Shown: positions 43,420 through 55,520 of the stretch, one piece after another
How the letters are laid out: each line of letters begins with the position of its first letter
Position numbering within the stretch: position 1 is the first letter of the stretch
Origin: Rhododendron vialii
Taxonomy: Eukaryota > Streptophyta > Magnoliopsida > Ericales > Ericaceae
Assembly: GCF_030253575.1 (NCBI RefSeq)
Contig: NC_080565.1
Span: 3,630,001-3,694,000 of the forward strand
DNA length: 64,000 bases
Direction: 5' to 3'
Translations under genes and position numbers: made by a program
Notes under the pieces: model-generated
Database searches by the model: none
Told to the model about the DNA's origin: nothing
The model's input: the letters and a program-made list of their open reading frames with translations, nothing else

Positions 43420-46307
43420 AATATCAGCTGCAGAGGTTTCGAGCTTTTCTTTAAACCTCCAAACAACTTCGAACTGTTGTATGATGACGGTTGAGCACAA
43501 TTCTTTATGCATCCGTTAAAGATCTTGAAGAGATAGTTCAAAAGATCAATGCTCGTGAGAAAGCAGGACGTCGTGAGTTCAAGAAAGAGGAGAGAATATA
43601 TCATCCCTCACAAATAACTCCAGGGTATACTTCCCTTAAACTTGGGAATCCAAATTTTCTAGGCTTTTTCTTTGCATTTCATTCATAACCATATATATAT
43701 ATATAACAATACAAAGGAGGTATCTAAAAGAATATTCTTTTTCTTCCAATCCCAACTCTTCATTCTACACAATCTAATGGTTCAAAAATGTCCCTCTCAC
43801 AAACTAACTTTAGGATGGCAATTCAGTAAATATCCGATCCTGGTCTAATAGGAGCAGATCCAACGACAAGCAAGCTTTCTCAACCATTGAACGTACTCCC
43901 CAAAAAATGGGTATGTGTCAAACTTTTTCTCAGATCAAAATTTAAACAATGGCTTTGAAACTCGGACCCTCCCATCATCTCATTTTCTATCTTTCCTCTT
44001 CCTCTCAAATTATCAGACTTCTCTCTCTCCCTCTCTCATCCCCTCCTTAGTTTGAACTTTGACGAATGAAGATTGCCAATGCCTTGATTGCTGATTCACT
44101 GGTAATCTCTCTTGACCTCCTGTTCAAAATGGGTTTCGAATTGTCTCTAAAGTGGGTTTAAGAAACCAATTTATTGAAAGTAAAAATCAAAAAGTGGGTC
44201 TACCGAAACTTGGGAAATTTCCACAACCTCTTGCTTTGTTATCAACAAATTTTCCCTTAAACTCTTTCTCTTACTATATCTCTACCTCTTTCTACCTCAG
44301 ATGTGGGAAATCTACTCCACAATCAAGTTTCGCGGACGTAAGATCTCTAATTTTCCCCTTTTATTCAGCTTCTTGAATTCGAGAGTTCTCATAAATCTGA
44401 TTCACTTTGGGGCTATATACATGGTAGTACTATTTAGGCTTTCTGGTACGCTCTGCAGCATCTACAGGTATCTGATTTATGTCGTTCACTTCATTTGATT
44501 GTAAGTTTCTCTCCAAAGCATTCATCATTTATTTGATTCCATCTATAAAGATTCCTTCACATATCTATCAAGTTTCCACAACATAAGGTCTGTTTAAAGT
44601 GTACAACACTAAGCACTTTAGGGTGTTTTTATGTCACTATGATAAATTTAAATGGTCGTTGTTACAGATAACAATCCTTCATCAGTCGGTTTTACACAAA
44701 AAAAAAAAAAAATCTACTACGATACATCAGTCATGTTATCAATGCAGAATTTGTAGCAGTAATCCATATGCTGGTGGTGGTTTTTGTTTTTTGAGTTTGG
44801 TAAACATTAGACTTTAAATAGATGCATCAATTCATTCATGTAATTGGTGTAACTAGTTTCATCAAGGCATAGCCTAGCATGCTATTACCGGTATGAGTTT
44901 TAGTGTGGATTTTTTTATTTATAAAAGTGCATCTTGGGTTAGTTTTGTGACTTTCGTGATTAACATCATCTAGGAGAGCCCCAATTCCATAATTCCATAA
45001 TAGAGATAAGTAGCTTTATCAATTTGTGTTGCAATTTGGGTAGCAACTAGCTAGTGACTTACCAATAAAGGAATAATGTGTTTATTCTCATCCTTTTCTT
45101 TTTTAATTCCAACTTGACTTGACTTTTCTTCATAGCTTGGAGTCCACGTTTTTGCAAGGCCTGGAATTATTCCAGCTTCTACAGTACTTTTGCTTTAGCC
45201 ACATTTTTTGTTTTAGGGCCTTCTTGCGTGGGCCGTGCCTTTATGTATGGGATCTCCATACGCTTAATTGCTGCGTATGACCTATTATGGTTCCTAATTG
45301 TTGTCTTTATTTGAACCTTATTACGGTTGCCTTCAATGAAGCTTATTTTTAATAGATAAAAGGTAGTTCGAATAAGGAACAGGTTGTGTACATAGTGTTT
45401 GATTCAAATTTAAAACATCTCTCTCCCTCTCAAACCTCTTCTTCGCAAGGCGTCTCAACCCAACCATGATGCAATTGCAGGAGAGAGTAGTTGTTATAGT
45501 GGGTATTTTACTCTTTTGTGCAATATCTTGGCTTGATAGGTATATGGGTGGTGTATGCGGTTTAAACAAAGCATTGTGACCAAGGATAATTTGAGGCTGT
45601 AAAGAAATAATGTTTAGTTATTGTTGTTTGTATTCATTTGAATGCAGGGGAAGCATTTGGACAAGTTGAAATTCTTTTGAATAGGTGATTTAGCACTAGC
45701 AAGTTCTTTTTGCTTTAAAATAGGTAGGCTTTGCAGAAAATTAAAACTCGTATCAGCAGTCTTATGACTCTTATCTTAAAATTTGGTTTTGATTCTTTCA
45801 AAAAAACCATGTTCAAAATCTAATCGTAGACTTCTATTGCTTGATACGTTAGTAGCATTGATTTAATGTACAAGTTTTTTCATTGTATTTCTCATCATTT
45901 CTTTGATAAATTTTCAAAGGCCATGATCAAAATTAATTAACTATTGTGCCATTAGCCATAATTGATGCATTCGATATTTTCAAGATTTAATTATGCAAGA
46001 TAAGTTTAAGGTTTGATGCTTATTTTCATCTCCCAAATATCTAGGGGAATGAATTAGTGTGGACACCAAGTCTTCTGACTTGCTGTAGCCTGGTTTTGGT
46101 ACCAAGGAAGTGGCTAAAGCATTAGTTTTTGTTTGTCATTTGTTAGTTCAGGCATGTGGGAGTCTGGGATGCTTTCTCCATTTTAGATCCTAGCGGAATT
46201 GGCTTCGATGAGGCATATTTGACAAACTCATTTCAAAACATCATATGTTTATGCAACCCCATCCCATTTGGAAAGAAGACTGATGTCTTGGTTTCATTTT
46301 TGTAGGT
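43420..46307 (+). CDS. Exon-like segments of an unidentified plus-strand gene
   Basis: Two segments look coding. One, about 43496-43625, encodes a Lys/Glu-rich stretch including DLEEIVQKINAREKAGRREF and YHPSQITPG, ending near a GTATAC donor. The other, about 46153-46307, follows the acceptor TTAGTTCAG and encodes VGVWDAFSILDPSGIGFDEA, with a stop at its end next to a GTGTG donor-like site. The strand and spacing fit the exons at 47491-47611 and 49734-50240, so they may be one gene of more than 6 kb. No family is recognised and the whole chain cannot be joined in phase by eye. Confidence 0.3.
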
Positions 46308-46588
46308 GTGACTTAGATGTTTTTGTTTGGCATAACTGTATTATGGGGATTTTGTTTTTATGCATTTGTGGTACATTGTGGTAAAGATTTTGCTGGTCTA
46401 TGTGCTATTTTCAATAAGAACTTTAAAAGCCTTCATGGAATACAAGCCCTAGATTTTATGAATACAGTAGCTTTAAAAGGGATATAGGGCCTTGGTAAAC
46501 ATTAATGTGTTAGTATTAATTAGAACGAAGGTCGAATCGTACTCTATTCCTTCAGGCATACAATCATGGCATTGTGGATCTCATAAGA

Positions 46589-46693
46589 CCCTTATTGAGC
46601 AGGGTTCTATGGTCGGTCCGTGACCCCTAGATGCCGAAGGCGTCCTTAGGGTGATCTCATAGTTCCTACGGGGTGGAGATGATGGGGTTGGTC
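46589..46693 (-). other. Plastid DNA insert (NUPT), trnI/trnA spacer-intron region of the rRNA operon
   Basis: On the minus strand this reads as the conserved plastid sequence containing 'ctccaccccgtaggaact', 'aaggacgccttcggcatct', 'aggggtcacggaccgacc' and 'atagaaccctg'. From memory it belongs to the intron/spacer segment between 16S and 23S rRNA genes. The differences I can see are mainly C-to-T or G-to-A, the expected decay of methylated nuclear copies. The insert ends where the left arm of the large inverted repeat begins. Identification rests on recall, not on a search. Confidence 0.75.
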
Positions 46694-46694
46694 G

Positions 46695-49630
46695 CTTTGT
46701 TTGACAGTTCATCCGCTATTCTAAACATGAGATGTGTTTTTTCAGAGAAATTTTGTGGTAGGTTGACAGTCTAAAGGTTGGGCCAGAGAGTTTCATTTAT
46801 CAAATGGACTACGAGTGTGTTGCAAAATAGTGGATTAAGTGGTGATTGGGTATGTATTTGTAACTCTTCAACTAGCATGTAAAAATAAGATAATTCTCCC
46901 ATGATCATTTCATTAGTAAAAAATATTTCTTTTTTTACGGACAACAGACTACTATGGCATAAGGCCACCAAGAACGATTGTACATTTACAAATTGTACAA
47001 TTTAAAATTCTAAAAGTAAACAGACATGTAAAGCTTGATTTCTCAATTTTGGGTGGCAAGTTTATAAAATGTTTTTAACTTATTATAGAAATATATTGGT
47101 AGACAAACCTGTAATTAGGTAACATAGCATTGGAAGTGGTTAGAACGTTTTTTACTTGGGATACTGCTTCTACTTGTGATCTATAAAAAGTCTCCAAAAC
47201 TGTAACGTAGGGTCTGTTAGATAAAATTGTAGACCAGAGAATCATTTAGGATAAAGAACCACCAACAATGGTGGTTTCTTTCCTCTTTATGATGTTTTTA
47301 ATATCTTGTAATTGATCATTATTTTTGTGTGAGTATTCTGTAATGATGGAATGGATCTTATTATGATTGTTATACTTCTCTTGACTGGTTTAGTTGAGAG
47401 GTTTTTCTTATGGTGACTTATCTAACGTAGATGGGAACGACTACTTATCTTGCGCAGTGAGAAGTGAAATTGCCTATATGAGCGGCATTTGTGGCTTCTC
47501 AAATTAATGTACTTTACAATAAACATGTCAAGTTTTGGACAAACATTGGAGAGTATATGAGGTCTTTCGGAGCTGAATTTTGTGCTCTGTGCATTGAGGT
47601 TTGCATTTCAGGTTTGGGCCTCTTTCCTATCCCCTGTTTATTTAATCAATTAACTAGCAGTTATAGCACGGCGAATTGTTGACCCTTTTTTATTTATGTA
47701 AACATAACAATAAGATATTGGGACACCCATATAATGTAACATCATTTTGAAATTAGAAAATCCTAACCACAGCAAAATCTCCCTTCCTGAGTAAATCATT
47801 TTAAATTTCAGAACCGTATGAGTCTGTTTGGAAAATCAAAAGGCATTGCTTTAAGATTTTTCATGGGTAAAATGAAAAATTGGTTTAGAGGGCTTAGGTA
47901 TCCCACCCTGAAATGCGTGAAAAAGAAAAAGATTATGTCAATCCCTTATTTCATATCCAATGAACTACAACAAAGCCTTTTATTTAAGAGTAAAAGACAA
48001 ACTAACCAAATGATGCATGAACTCTTTTGCAGTATTATAATCAATGTTGCCAACTAAGACCAGAACAAAACTTGAAGGATCCCTGAAAGAATTGTTGTAA
48101 TATTGACAAGCTTTTCTTTGATTTATATTCCGGATGTCTTTTAAGATGCTATAGGATCTTAGTGCTGAAGACCTTTAAAATATAAATTCAAGAAAAGCTT
48201 GTCAATATTACAAAAATTCTTTTAAGGATCCTTCAAGTTTTGTTCTGATTTTAGTTGGCTGCATTGATTATGATACTGTAAAAGAGTTAATGCGTCATTT
48301 GGCTAGTTTGTTTAGTCTTAAATAAGAGGCTTTGTTGTGGTTCCTTGGATATGAAGTAGGGGATTGATATAGTCTTTCTTTTTCATGCAATTCAGGGTGG
48401 GATACCTAAGCGCTGTGAACTAATTTTTCATCTTACCCATGGATATCTTAAAGCGATGCCTTCGATTTCCTAAGGAGCATCATGAGGTTCAAATGGCTGA
48501 AATTTAAAGTGATGTACTCGGGAGGTAAAATTTGGCTGTGGTTAGGATTTTTTTATTTCAAAATGATGTCACATGGGTGTTCCCGATATCTTATTGGTAT
48601 ATTTACATAAATTAAAAAAAAAAAAGAGAGTTAACAATCCGTCGTGCTATAATTGCTAGTTAATTGATAAAAAGAAACAGGGGACAGGAAAATAGTCCAA
48701 ATACCTGAAATGCAACTCCAATACACGCAGCAGGAAATTCAGCTCCGAAAGATCTCATGTAATCTCCAATGTTTGTCCAAAACTTTACGCATTCCTTGTA
48801 AAGTATATTAATTTGAAAGCCACAAATGCCGCTCATATCGACAATTTACTTCCCATTGAGCAAGATAAATAGTCTTTGTCATCTACTTCAGATAAGCCAC
48901 CATAAGAAAAACGTTTCAAGCTAACATGTTGATAGAGGTATAACAATCATAATAAGATCCATTCTATCATTACGGAAGTACCCACACACAAAAAAAAATC
49001 ATTAATTACAATATATTAGAAATATCATAAAGAGGTAAGAAACTACCATTTTAGGTGGTTCTTTAACTTAAATGATTCCCCGGTCTGTATTTTTATCTAA
49101 CAGACTCTACATTACAATTTTGTAGACTTTTATAAATCAAGAGTACAAGCAATATCTCATGTAAAGAATATTCTAATCACTCCCAATGCTATGTTACCTA
49201 ATTGCATATTTGTCTAGGAAATATTTCTAGATAACCAACAAACATTCTATAACTTGCCGCCCAAAAATCAAGCTTATATGTTTGTCTGCTTTCAGAATTT
49301 TAAATTGTACAATTTGTAATGTACATTAGTTCTTAGTGGCCTTATGCCACGGTAGTCTATTTTCCGTAAAAGAAGTATACTTTTTGGTAGTGAAATGATC
49401 ATAAGTGAGTTCACTTATTTTTACATGTCAATTGAAGAGTTGGAAATACATACCCAATCACCACTCAATCCGCCGTTTTGCAACACACTCGTAGTCCATT
49501 TGATAAGACACTTTCTGGGCCCAACCCTTTAGACTGTCAACTTGTCGCAAAATTTCCCTGAAAAAATACATCTCTTATGTTTAGAACTAGCGGATGATGT
49601 GTGCCTAAAGGCACACTGCAAACGAAGCCT
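46695..49630. repeat. Large inverted duplication (arms about 1.45 kb)
   Basis: The left arm (about 46695-48125) is the reverse complement, at roughly 80-88% identity in sampled blocks, of the right arm (about 48160-49630). Matched landmarks from outside in: 'catccgct' with its complement near 49590; 'gacagtctaaagg' at 46767 with 49530; 'tttggacaaacattgga' at 47533 with 48768; 'cttgacaagcttttct' and its complement flanking the centre. The spacer is only about 35-50 bp. Transcription across it would make a very long hairpin RNA. Each arm carries a copy of the exon-like segment at 47491. Confidence 0.92.
47491..47611 (+). CDS. Exon-like segment inside the left arm
   Basis: An open stretch encodes QINVLYNKHVKFWTNIGEYM then RSFGAEF and ends at ATTTCAG/GTTTGG. 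The inverted arm holds a better preserved version (about 48837-48706, minus) with ILYKECVKFWTNIGDYMRSF and a FPAACIGVAFQ ending before GTATTT. Conservation of frame in both arms suggests a real ancestral exon. The family is not recognised. Confidence 0.4.
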
Positions 49631-49733
49631 GATCACACAACCAAACAAAAAGAAAACCAATGACATTCGAGACCGTTTCAACCACAACATGAATTCAATT
49701 AATACTAACACATTAATGTTTACCCCAAAATAG

Positions 49734-50240
49734 CACAAACTGGCAAAATCTTTACCCCAATGTTACTTAGACGTGATTAGACAGCTTCAGAATGATGGAC
49801 CCACCAAGCGGGATGTCTCATATGTAGTCAATGCTTCGAGTGCAATGGATAAGGTATTTCATAGGTTCATGTATGGTACTATAGTAATCCATATTTTATT
49901 TTATCGTGCTGATATATCTATTTTTGTAGACTAGTGAAGGCTGTTGCAAAGAAATTTTACGTTCTTACATGTCAAGGCACTATTGTGGAGATCTTGATGG
50001 TGCCTATGAGGTTAGGGCTGTGCTATGTTTTTAATAGGCTTCGTTTACACTCAGCTAGGAGGATAAAAGTTGAGGGGTATACTTGTTTTTTTTTAGCTAG
50101 ATCACCCTTTAATTGTTGTGCAGGTGATTGAGAAAAATTGTGCAGGGTCTATGAGCGTCAAAGTTGCAAAATCTGCATTGCGGAATATGCTTCCTTTCCC
50201 CCTGTACAAAAAGATACACTGTAGTTATATTGAAGCCTGA
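49734..50240 (+). CDS. C-terminal three exons of an unidentified gene
   Basis: Three in-phase exons with consensus splice sites: 49734-49853 (after AAAATAG, to AAG/GTATTT), 49930-50010 (after TTGTAG, to GAG/GTTAGG) and 50124-50240 (after GTGCAG, ending TGA). The combined 105 residues begin HKLAKSLPQCYLDVIRQ, continue TSEGCCKEILRSYMSRHYCG, and end with VIEKNCAGSMSVKVAKSALR and KKIHCSYIEA. The protein is rich in Cys and looks like a soluble C-terminal domain. I do not recognise it. Upstream exons are probably those at 43.5, 46.2 and 47.5 kb, but the inverted duplication lies between, so whether the gene still works is doubtful. Confidence 0.55.
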
Positions 50241-52099
50241 AGCAAGGTTAGTTGTATCCATTCCAATCACCTGTTGAAACGGGAAATATACTAGATAAAA
50301 TATAAGAGCGAGATCTGAGAAGTAGATATGATTTAGCTCAAGCTTCCACGTGAAAAGGTACAATAATAGATGAAACTAGTGCTCCTTATACCCCGTAACA
50401 AAATGAAACGACTATGCATAATAGATTACCAGTTCAAAGAGTATGACAAGTGCCATTTTGATATCAACTGACCGCCCCGAGACTAACACAGTGTTCTTTG
50501 CTAGCCCATTCTGAACACAACACTGCATACTAACAACAATACATCACCCTATGCATAGGGAAGGAAACATGTATCAAACCTATAGAGAAACTAACACTCT
50601 TGAATGTTGAGCTTTGTTTACTTTGTTGTTGATTTTGGTGAGGAAAGTGCTTTGCACATGGAAAGTCATTGAGGTGTTAAATAACTGTTGGATGGTGAAA
50701 AAGTAGTGCCCACCACTACTCAGTGAAATGTTGCAGCATTGGTTATAGTTGCCACCTAACGATAAAATGTGGATCCTGATGCATGTGGATCCAACTTGCT
50801 CAACATCGGGGCTTATCTTATGAATTAGCATCAAATGGGAACTTTTGACTTTCATTTGCTGTATCGAATAAACTGATAAATGCATTTTCATACGCAGGTT
50901 CTCTTCATGATGAAAATAGCAACTGAGAGAATTGTTGGTGGTTGTTGATACTTGGTCTCAGGACTTATAGAGACGGCATTATATCTTGGGGTCTTCTTTC
51001 ATTTGCCTGTGTCTTTTGGGCATCTGTGTTAGACAATACGTGAACATGTTTGTACTAAAGTAAATTCTTGGATGAACTCGGCATGCCAACGATGTCGCTT
51101 ATTGTGCTGGTAACAGGAAAGATGGTGTTCACTGTGATTATTGATCATATGAAACAAGGTTTAAGTGAACATATTGCTAATTGGATTCGTCACAGATTCT
51201 CTGTCTGACAATGTAGAACATGACTAACTGGGCAGGCCTGTATGGTGGCTTATGTCTGTAGCTGACGCATTGGGTGTTTGTGATTTACTCGAATGATAGT
51301 CGATGGTGCTTTGGATCTTTCATTTGAAAATTCTCACTGCTAACATTATTCATTCTACTTTATATTTTTGTGCAATAATTTTAGAGGGAAAACTTTTTCT
51401 TGTATGTTTTATCTACCTGTATTTTACAGTTGTGAACCCCAGTGGGATAGCTTCTAAATTCGCAGAGTACACCTTAAACTTATGTCTTTCTCGCTTACAA
51501 TTTTAAACCTTAGTTGATGTCATGTTTACGATAAATTCCTATAATTCCTAGAACTATGATCTCCTAGGAAACCTGTCCGCAAACAATGCTATGCCAACTC
51601 CCAGCCTCTACGCCTCCGTTCGTGTCTTTCTATTAATCATCGAAACAGAGTTCAAATGGGAGATAGGTTTTAACTTTTAAACAGCACACCCTATGACATG
51701 CGTCTACCTATTTCAAGCAGAACTCATACAAATTATCTCAACTAATCTTGTAATTGACTTGTACGATGCAGCTCCAATTGTTTCTTGGCAGCTCGCATTG
51801 CAAGTAAGGCCTGAAACTACTAAAACTTCCCGGCCTACTCAGTTTCGTCTCTAATCTAGATGTAACATACATGCCGTTCCATTTTTCAGTTTCGTCCACA
51901 AGGCTAAAAAGATGGGGATCTTTGCACAGACTTCAATCCAGTTATCTCGTAGCTAGATAGATCCTTTGGGGATTCAGTTTTGGTAGAGTTCTAGGTAGAA
52001 TTGGTGAAGTTAGCGACGCGACAAGATAATAGATGTCTATATTATAGGCCATGAAGGTATAATACACATGACTTTTTAATTACGGCAATTGTATCCTCT
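50241..52099. other. Intergenic; no gene recognised
   Basis: Open frames at 50580-50891 (minus) and 51303-51506 (plus) have no domain or splice support. The first part is probably the 3' UTR of the preceding gene. Confidence 0.45.
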
Positions 52100-52132
52100 T
52101 TTTCTTTTTTTCCTTTAGGTAATTAAGAGGAA

Positions 52133-53960
52133 TTAAACCGATGTAAGTCTTGGGGATGTAACCACTAGATATAGAGTCTTCATACAGTAAATTGATAATA
52201 CAACTAGGAACATAAGGATAAACATAGAAATCTCCAACCAAGATCGGGCCACCCTTGGCGAGAGCATCAGCGCATTTGTTCGCCTCCTAGTGAACATGCT
52301 TGATATAGTTGAGACTTCAAATTGTTCCAATAGGGACTTGCACTCAAAGATGATGTTACTAAGTAGGTGAGGATCCTCGTTTTTTGGGCCAGACACAACC
52401 AAAGCATCCGATTCGACAGCCAATTGTTTGATATTTTTCGTGAGTGTCAGATTCAAGCCATCCCTTAAGGCCCAGAGTTCTACCATTGCGCTTGAAGTTG
52501 CTTTCATATCCCTGTGGAATCCCGTGACCCGCTGCCCTTCGTGATCTCGGATAAGACCACCCATAGATACTCTATGCTCTCCGTTAAGCCATTAAGGGAG
52601 CCATCCGTGTTGAGCTTATGAATGCTCCAAGGTGGGGAGACCAGCCCACTAACATCTTATCTTTCCTTTTAAGGTGCTGATTATGGACAACGAAGAACAA
52701 CTCGATAGATTTGCCCAAAATCACTTTCGTCACTTGACAAGGTTGGTTAGCGCTTGAGTTGGTATTAGGCACAAACAAGGCTTTATTTCTGTTATTCCAA
52801 ATGTGCAAGCAAGTAAAAAGGCTAACGATGGACCCAGGAAAACCGGAGGGGTGTTTATCAGGAAGGTGACGGAGGGTGTCGATCCACAAGTGAATCTCAG
52901 AGGCATTGTGTGGGTGACGGATACCCACAGCCCTCCAAATATCCATTGCGGGGGCAATCACAGTGATCGGTGGGGATTATATGCGTTGGAAATCCGGTCT
53001 TTATTATGATGAAAGTGATGGCGTCATCTCTTCAAACTTGGAACGGTAGAAGGATTCGAGTCACGTTAGGATAACGCTTTTCTAAAGACAGTATTTGCCC
53101 CACCAAAAGGTGTGCACCGGGTTACGGCAAATCCGCCTTCAAGACGAACTCTAGGTTCTTCAGAATATCAGTTTGCCATTTCTAGGAAGAGAATGTGTAG
53201 AGAGAAAGATAGCAATTCAGTATGGAATTTTTCGATCCATTGAATGACTTTACAAATAGCTTATTTATAGACTTATAAGCACCCTTATATGAAAGGTTTT
53301 TCTCTTAGTAAACAACCATAAGGAATGGTTATGTCCTTTGAAGACACCAGTTTGGAAGGATCATGTCTTTCAAAGACAATTAATAGAAAAGAATATGCCT
53401 GTTAGTAGGCACCCTTTAAACAATTAATTAGGAAGGGTCATGTCTCTTTGGAGGCACCCCATGATTCACATCCCTTCTTAACAATCACATCTTTCCAAAC
53501 AAATACACCCCAATTTAATGGGTGTTATAACCACTTACATAAAGTCATAACTCATGTGAACAAGTGTAGCAACCTTTCACAAAATCATCACTTAGTATTT
53601 TTCCGAAAATTCCAAACTAAAATCCAATTTTATTTTGAAAAACTCCAACAATATGCGGGTGATGAAGATTGTCTTTTGTGAGAAGATGCCCTTAACTGTG
53701 AAACCAACCAGAAAAAAATGTTGTATCCGCGGAGAACAAGGGAGATGCCAAACCCACCCCAGGCCGTGAAGGGAGGGGTATGGTTGGGCTTTGGAGAGGT
53801 GTTTGCAAGCAACGGCTCGATCGTGAGGTTCCAGATGTGCCGTGCCGGTCCGGTCTATAATTAAACCATTGGACATTGGTACGCTTGATATAATAAGACT
53901 TAGTAACTAAGTAAATCAGGAGGAAAGTCATCCTCATTGCATTGGAGAGGACCTAAAATT
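52133..53960 (-). pseudogene. LINE (L1-type) 3' region, frameshifted and split by a solo LTR
   Basis: Reading minus from about 53900: a reverse transcriptase C-terminal zinc-binding region (WHLPCSPRIQHFF), interrupted at 53650-52984 by a solo LTR, then its continuation (LWIDTLRHLP, IWNNRNKALF). A plant-type RNase H domain follows: NTDGS near 52590, GGLIRDHEG near 52555, ELWALRDGL with the catalytic Glu, VESDAL, and CADAL. At least three frameshifts separate these motifs, so it is dead. A T-rich tract at 52098-52110 is the poly(A) tail on the minus strand. Confidence 0.88.
52984..53650 (-). mobile_element. Solo LTR (family A, copy 2) nested in the LINE
   Basis: 667 bp, the reverse complement of the family at 16300-17037, with a 5-bp target duplication ATATG at 52979-52983 and 53651-53655. 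The 3' terminal CA has decayed to CG (plus-strand C at 52984). It has no internal region and postdates the LINE that it splits. Confidence 0.93.
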
Positions 53961-54167
53961 CTGCTCTGGAGAGATCCTTCCCCAGTCTAATTACCCAACC
54001 AAAAGGAAGTGGTGAAGCCATCTCCTAAAGAGAAATGAATGGGGTTCCTTGTTCGAATGAAGGGAAACCTTTTTTGATGCCCCGCCAAGTAGGAGACGGA
54101 CGGATGAGAGCAACGCAAACTTTGAAGATTATATAGATAATTGAATAATCGTCCTATTTAGGTACAC

Positions 54168-54950
54168 CACGCAGGTTGAGATTGAGCTTGATCACTAGGC
54201 CAACCTCATGATCATCTTCTAAGATGGTGAGAGATTGAGCTTGCACTTGAACAGAATGGAGCTTGAGTTTTGAAATTGATCAGATTGAGCTTGAGTAGGA
54301 AAAATATTACCTTTTGGAGAGAGAGAGAGAGAGAGAGAGAGGAGGAGGAGGAGGAGGAGGAGGAGTTGAACTTTCAGAAGTCTCTCTACCTACAATGAAA
54401 TGAAAAAATGGAAGGGAAAATAGGGAAGAAAGGTTGAAGAATGTGGTTGTAGACATACCAGGTATACCTAAGCCCCATTCCTCTTAAAAAGAATTTGGCT
54501 TGTCTGGCATAGGTGTGGTTGAAGGGGTCGCAACCGTTGGATAATCTTTTTAACAGTCACGATTAAAAAAAATAGTTCTTCTCCCCCCGGCAAAGACGAA
54601 CAGCTATGGTGCAACTGCAAAGACTCTTTGCAGCAGGTTTGCAGAGAAGCCGCCTCCCTTAAAAAGCCAACTTGCCCTTATGTTTTGTTTTTATTTACAA
54701 AAAAATTTCTACGTCAAACTTTCGTAGATTATTCTGATAAAAAAAAATTTCGTAGATTATTGATTCATTTTGACAAGAAAAATCAGAAAAGTTAAAAATA
54801 CTACTAACTTTTACCCAAATATTTTTTATAATACTATACAAGAAAAAGCCCAAAATTGAGTTGAGAGTTTCTTGGTCCTGCCAACTTGTACAAACCCTGG
54901 CCTAGAAGAGCTTGACCCGCCAGGCGCCAGATCAACGTTTACGTGGAAAA
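54168..54950. repeat. Dispersed duplication, copy A
   Basis: Shares ordered blocks with 57225-57730 (copy B) and 58195-58640 (copy C). They include 'gagattgagcttg', the GA-rich tract, 'cctacaatgaaatg', 'ggaaaatagggaagaaaggt', 'gagagtttcttggtcctgcc' and 'gacccgcca'. Copy C directly precedes the gene at 58710, so A and B carry copies of that gene's upstream region without the gene. The (GA)n and (GAG)n tract is at 54317-54365. Confidence 0.8.
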
Positions 54951-55349
54951 CAAATTTTGCATGTTTGGTGAAATGGTTTCCGAAACTTTTTTTTGTCCAG
55001 CAACACGGTCAAATGGTTTCCTAACCTATTTTTGTCCAGCAACACTTTTCAGGAAAATAGGTATTTATTCATTTTTTTGCAGAAATAAAAGTCAAGACAC
55101 TCTGTTTACCAAGAACCTAAACATAAAAAAGCGAAGGTGGGTTGCTTCTTTTTCTACCTCACCAATTGATCAAAGTTAAGATTCTATTTTACTTCACTAA
55201 TTGTACATATTTTTGTTTGGCTTCCGCACCCATATTTTGTTATTGGAGAAGTTAATTCATTTTTCTACATCACCAACTGATAGACGATCACTTAGGTATT
55301 CAATTGAATTTTCGAGAGTCTAATTGTTGTTTATCTATGACAATAAAGG

Positions 55350-55520
55350 CTGGGGTACATGCAATGCGTGTACAAATCAGATTTTGGCAAAATTTGTCAA
55401 AATTCAGTCAACAATAACTAGGAAGCTATATATTGGCAAAATTCGGTCTAACAATAAACGGGAAGCTATTGGATAAATTTTGTCAAAATTTGACTTGCAC
55501 ACACATCGTGTTTGCCCCAG
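55350..55520. mobile_element. Small MITE, 171 bp
   Basis: The ends CTGGGGTACATGCAATG and, on the complement, CTGGGGCAAACACGATG extend into a further 30 bp of imperfect inverted match ('ttttggcaaaatttgtc'). Two internal 'gggaagctat' words repeat. No clear target duplication was found. Confidence 0.65.
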
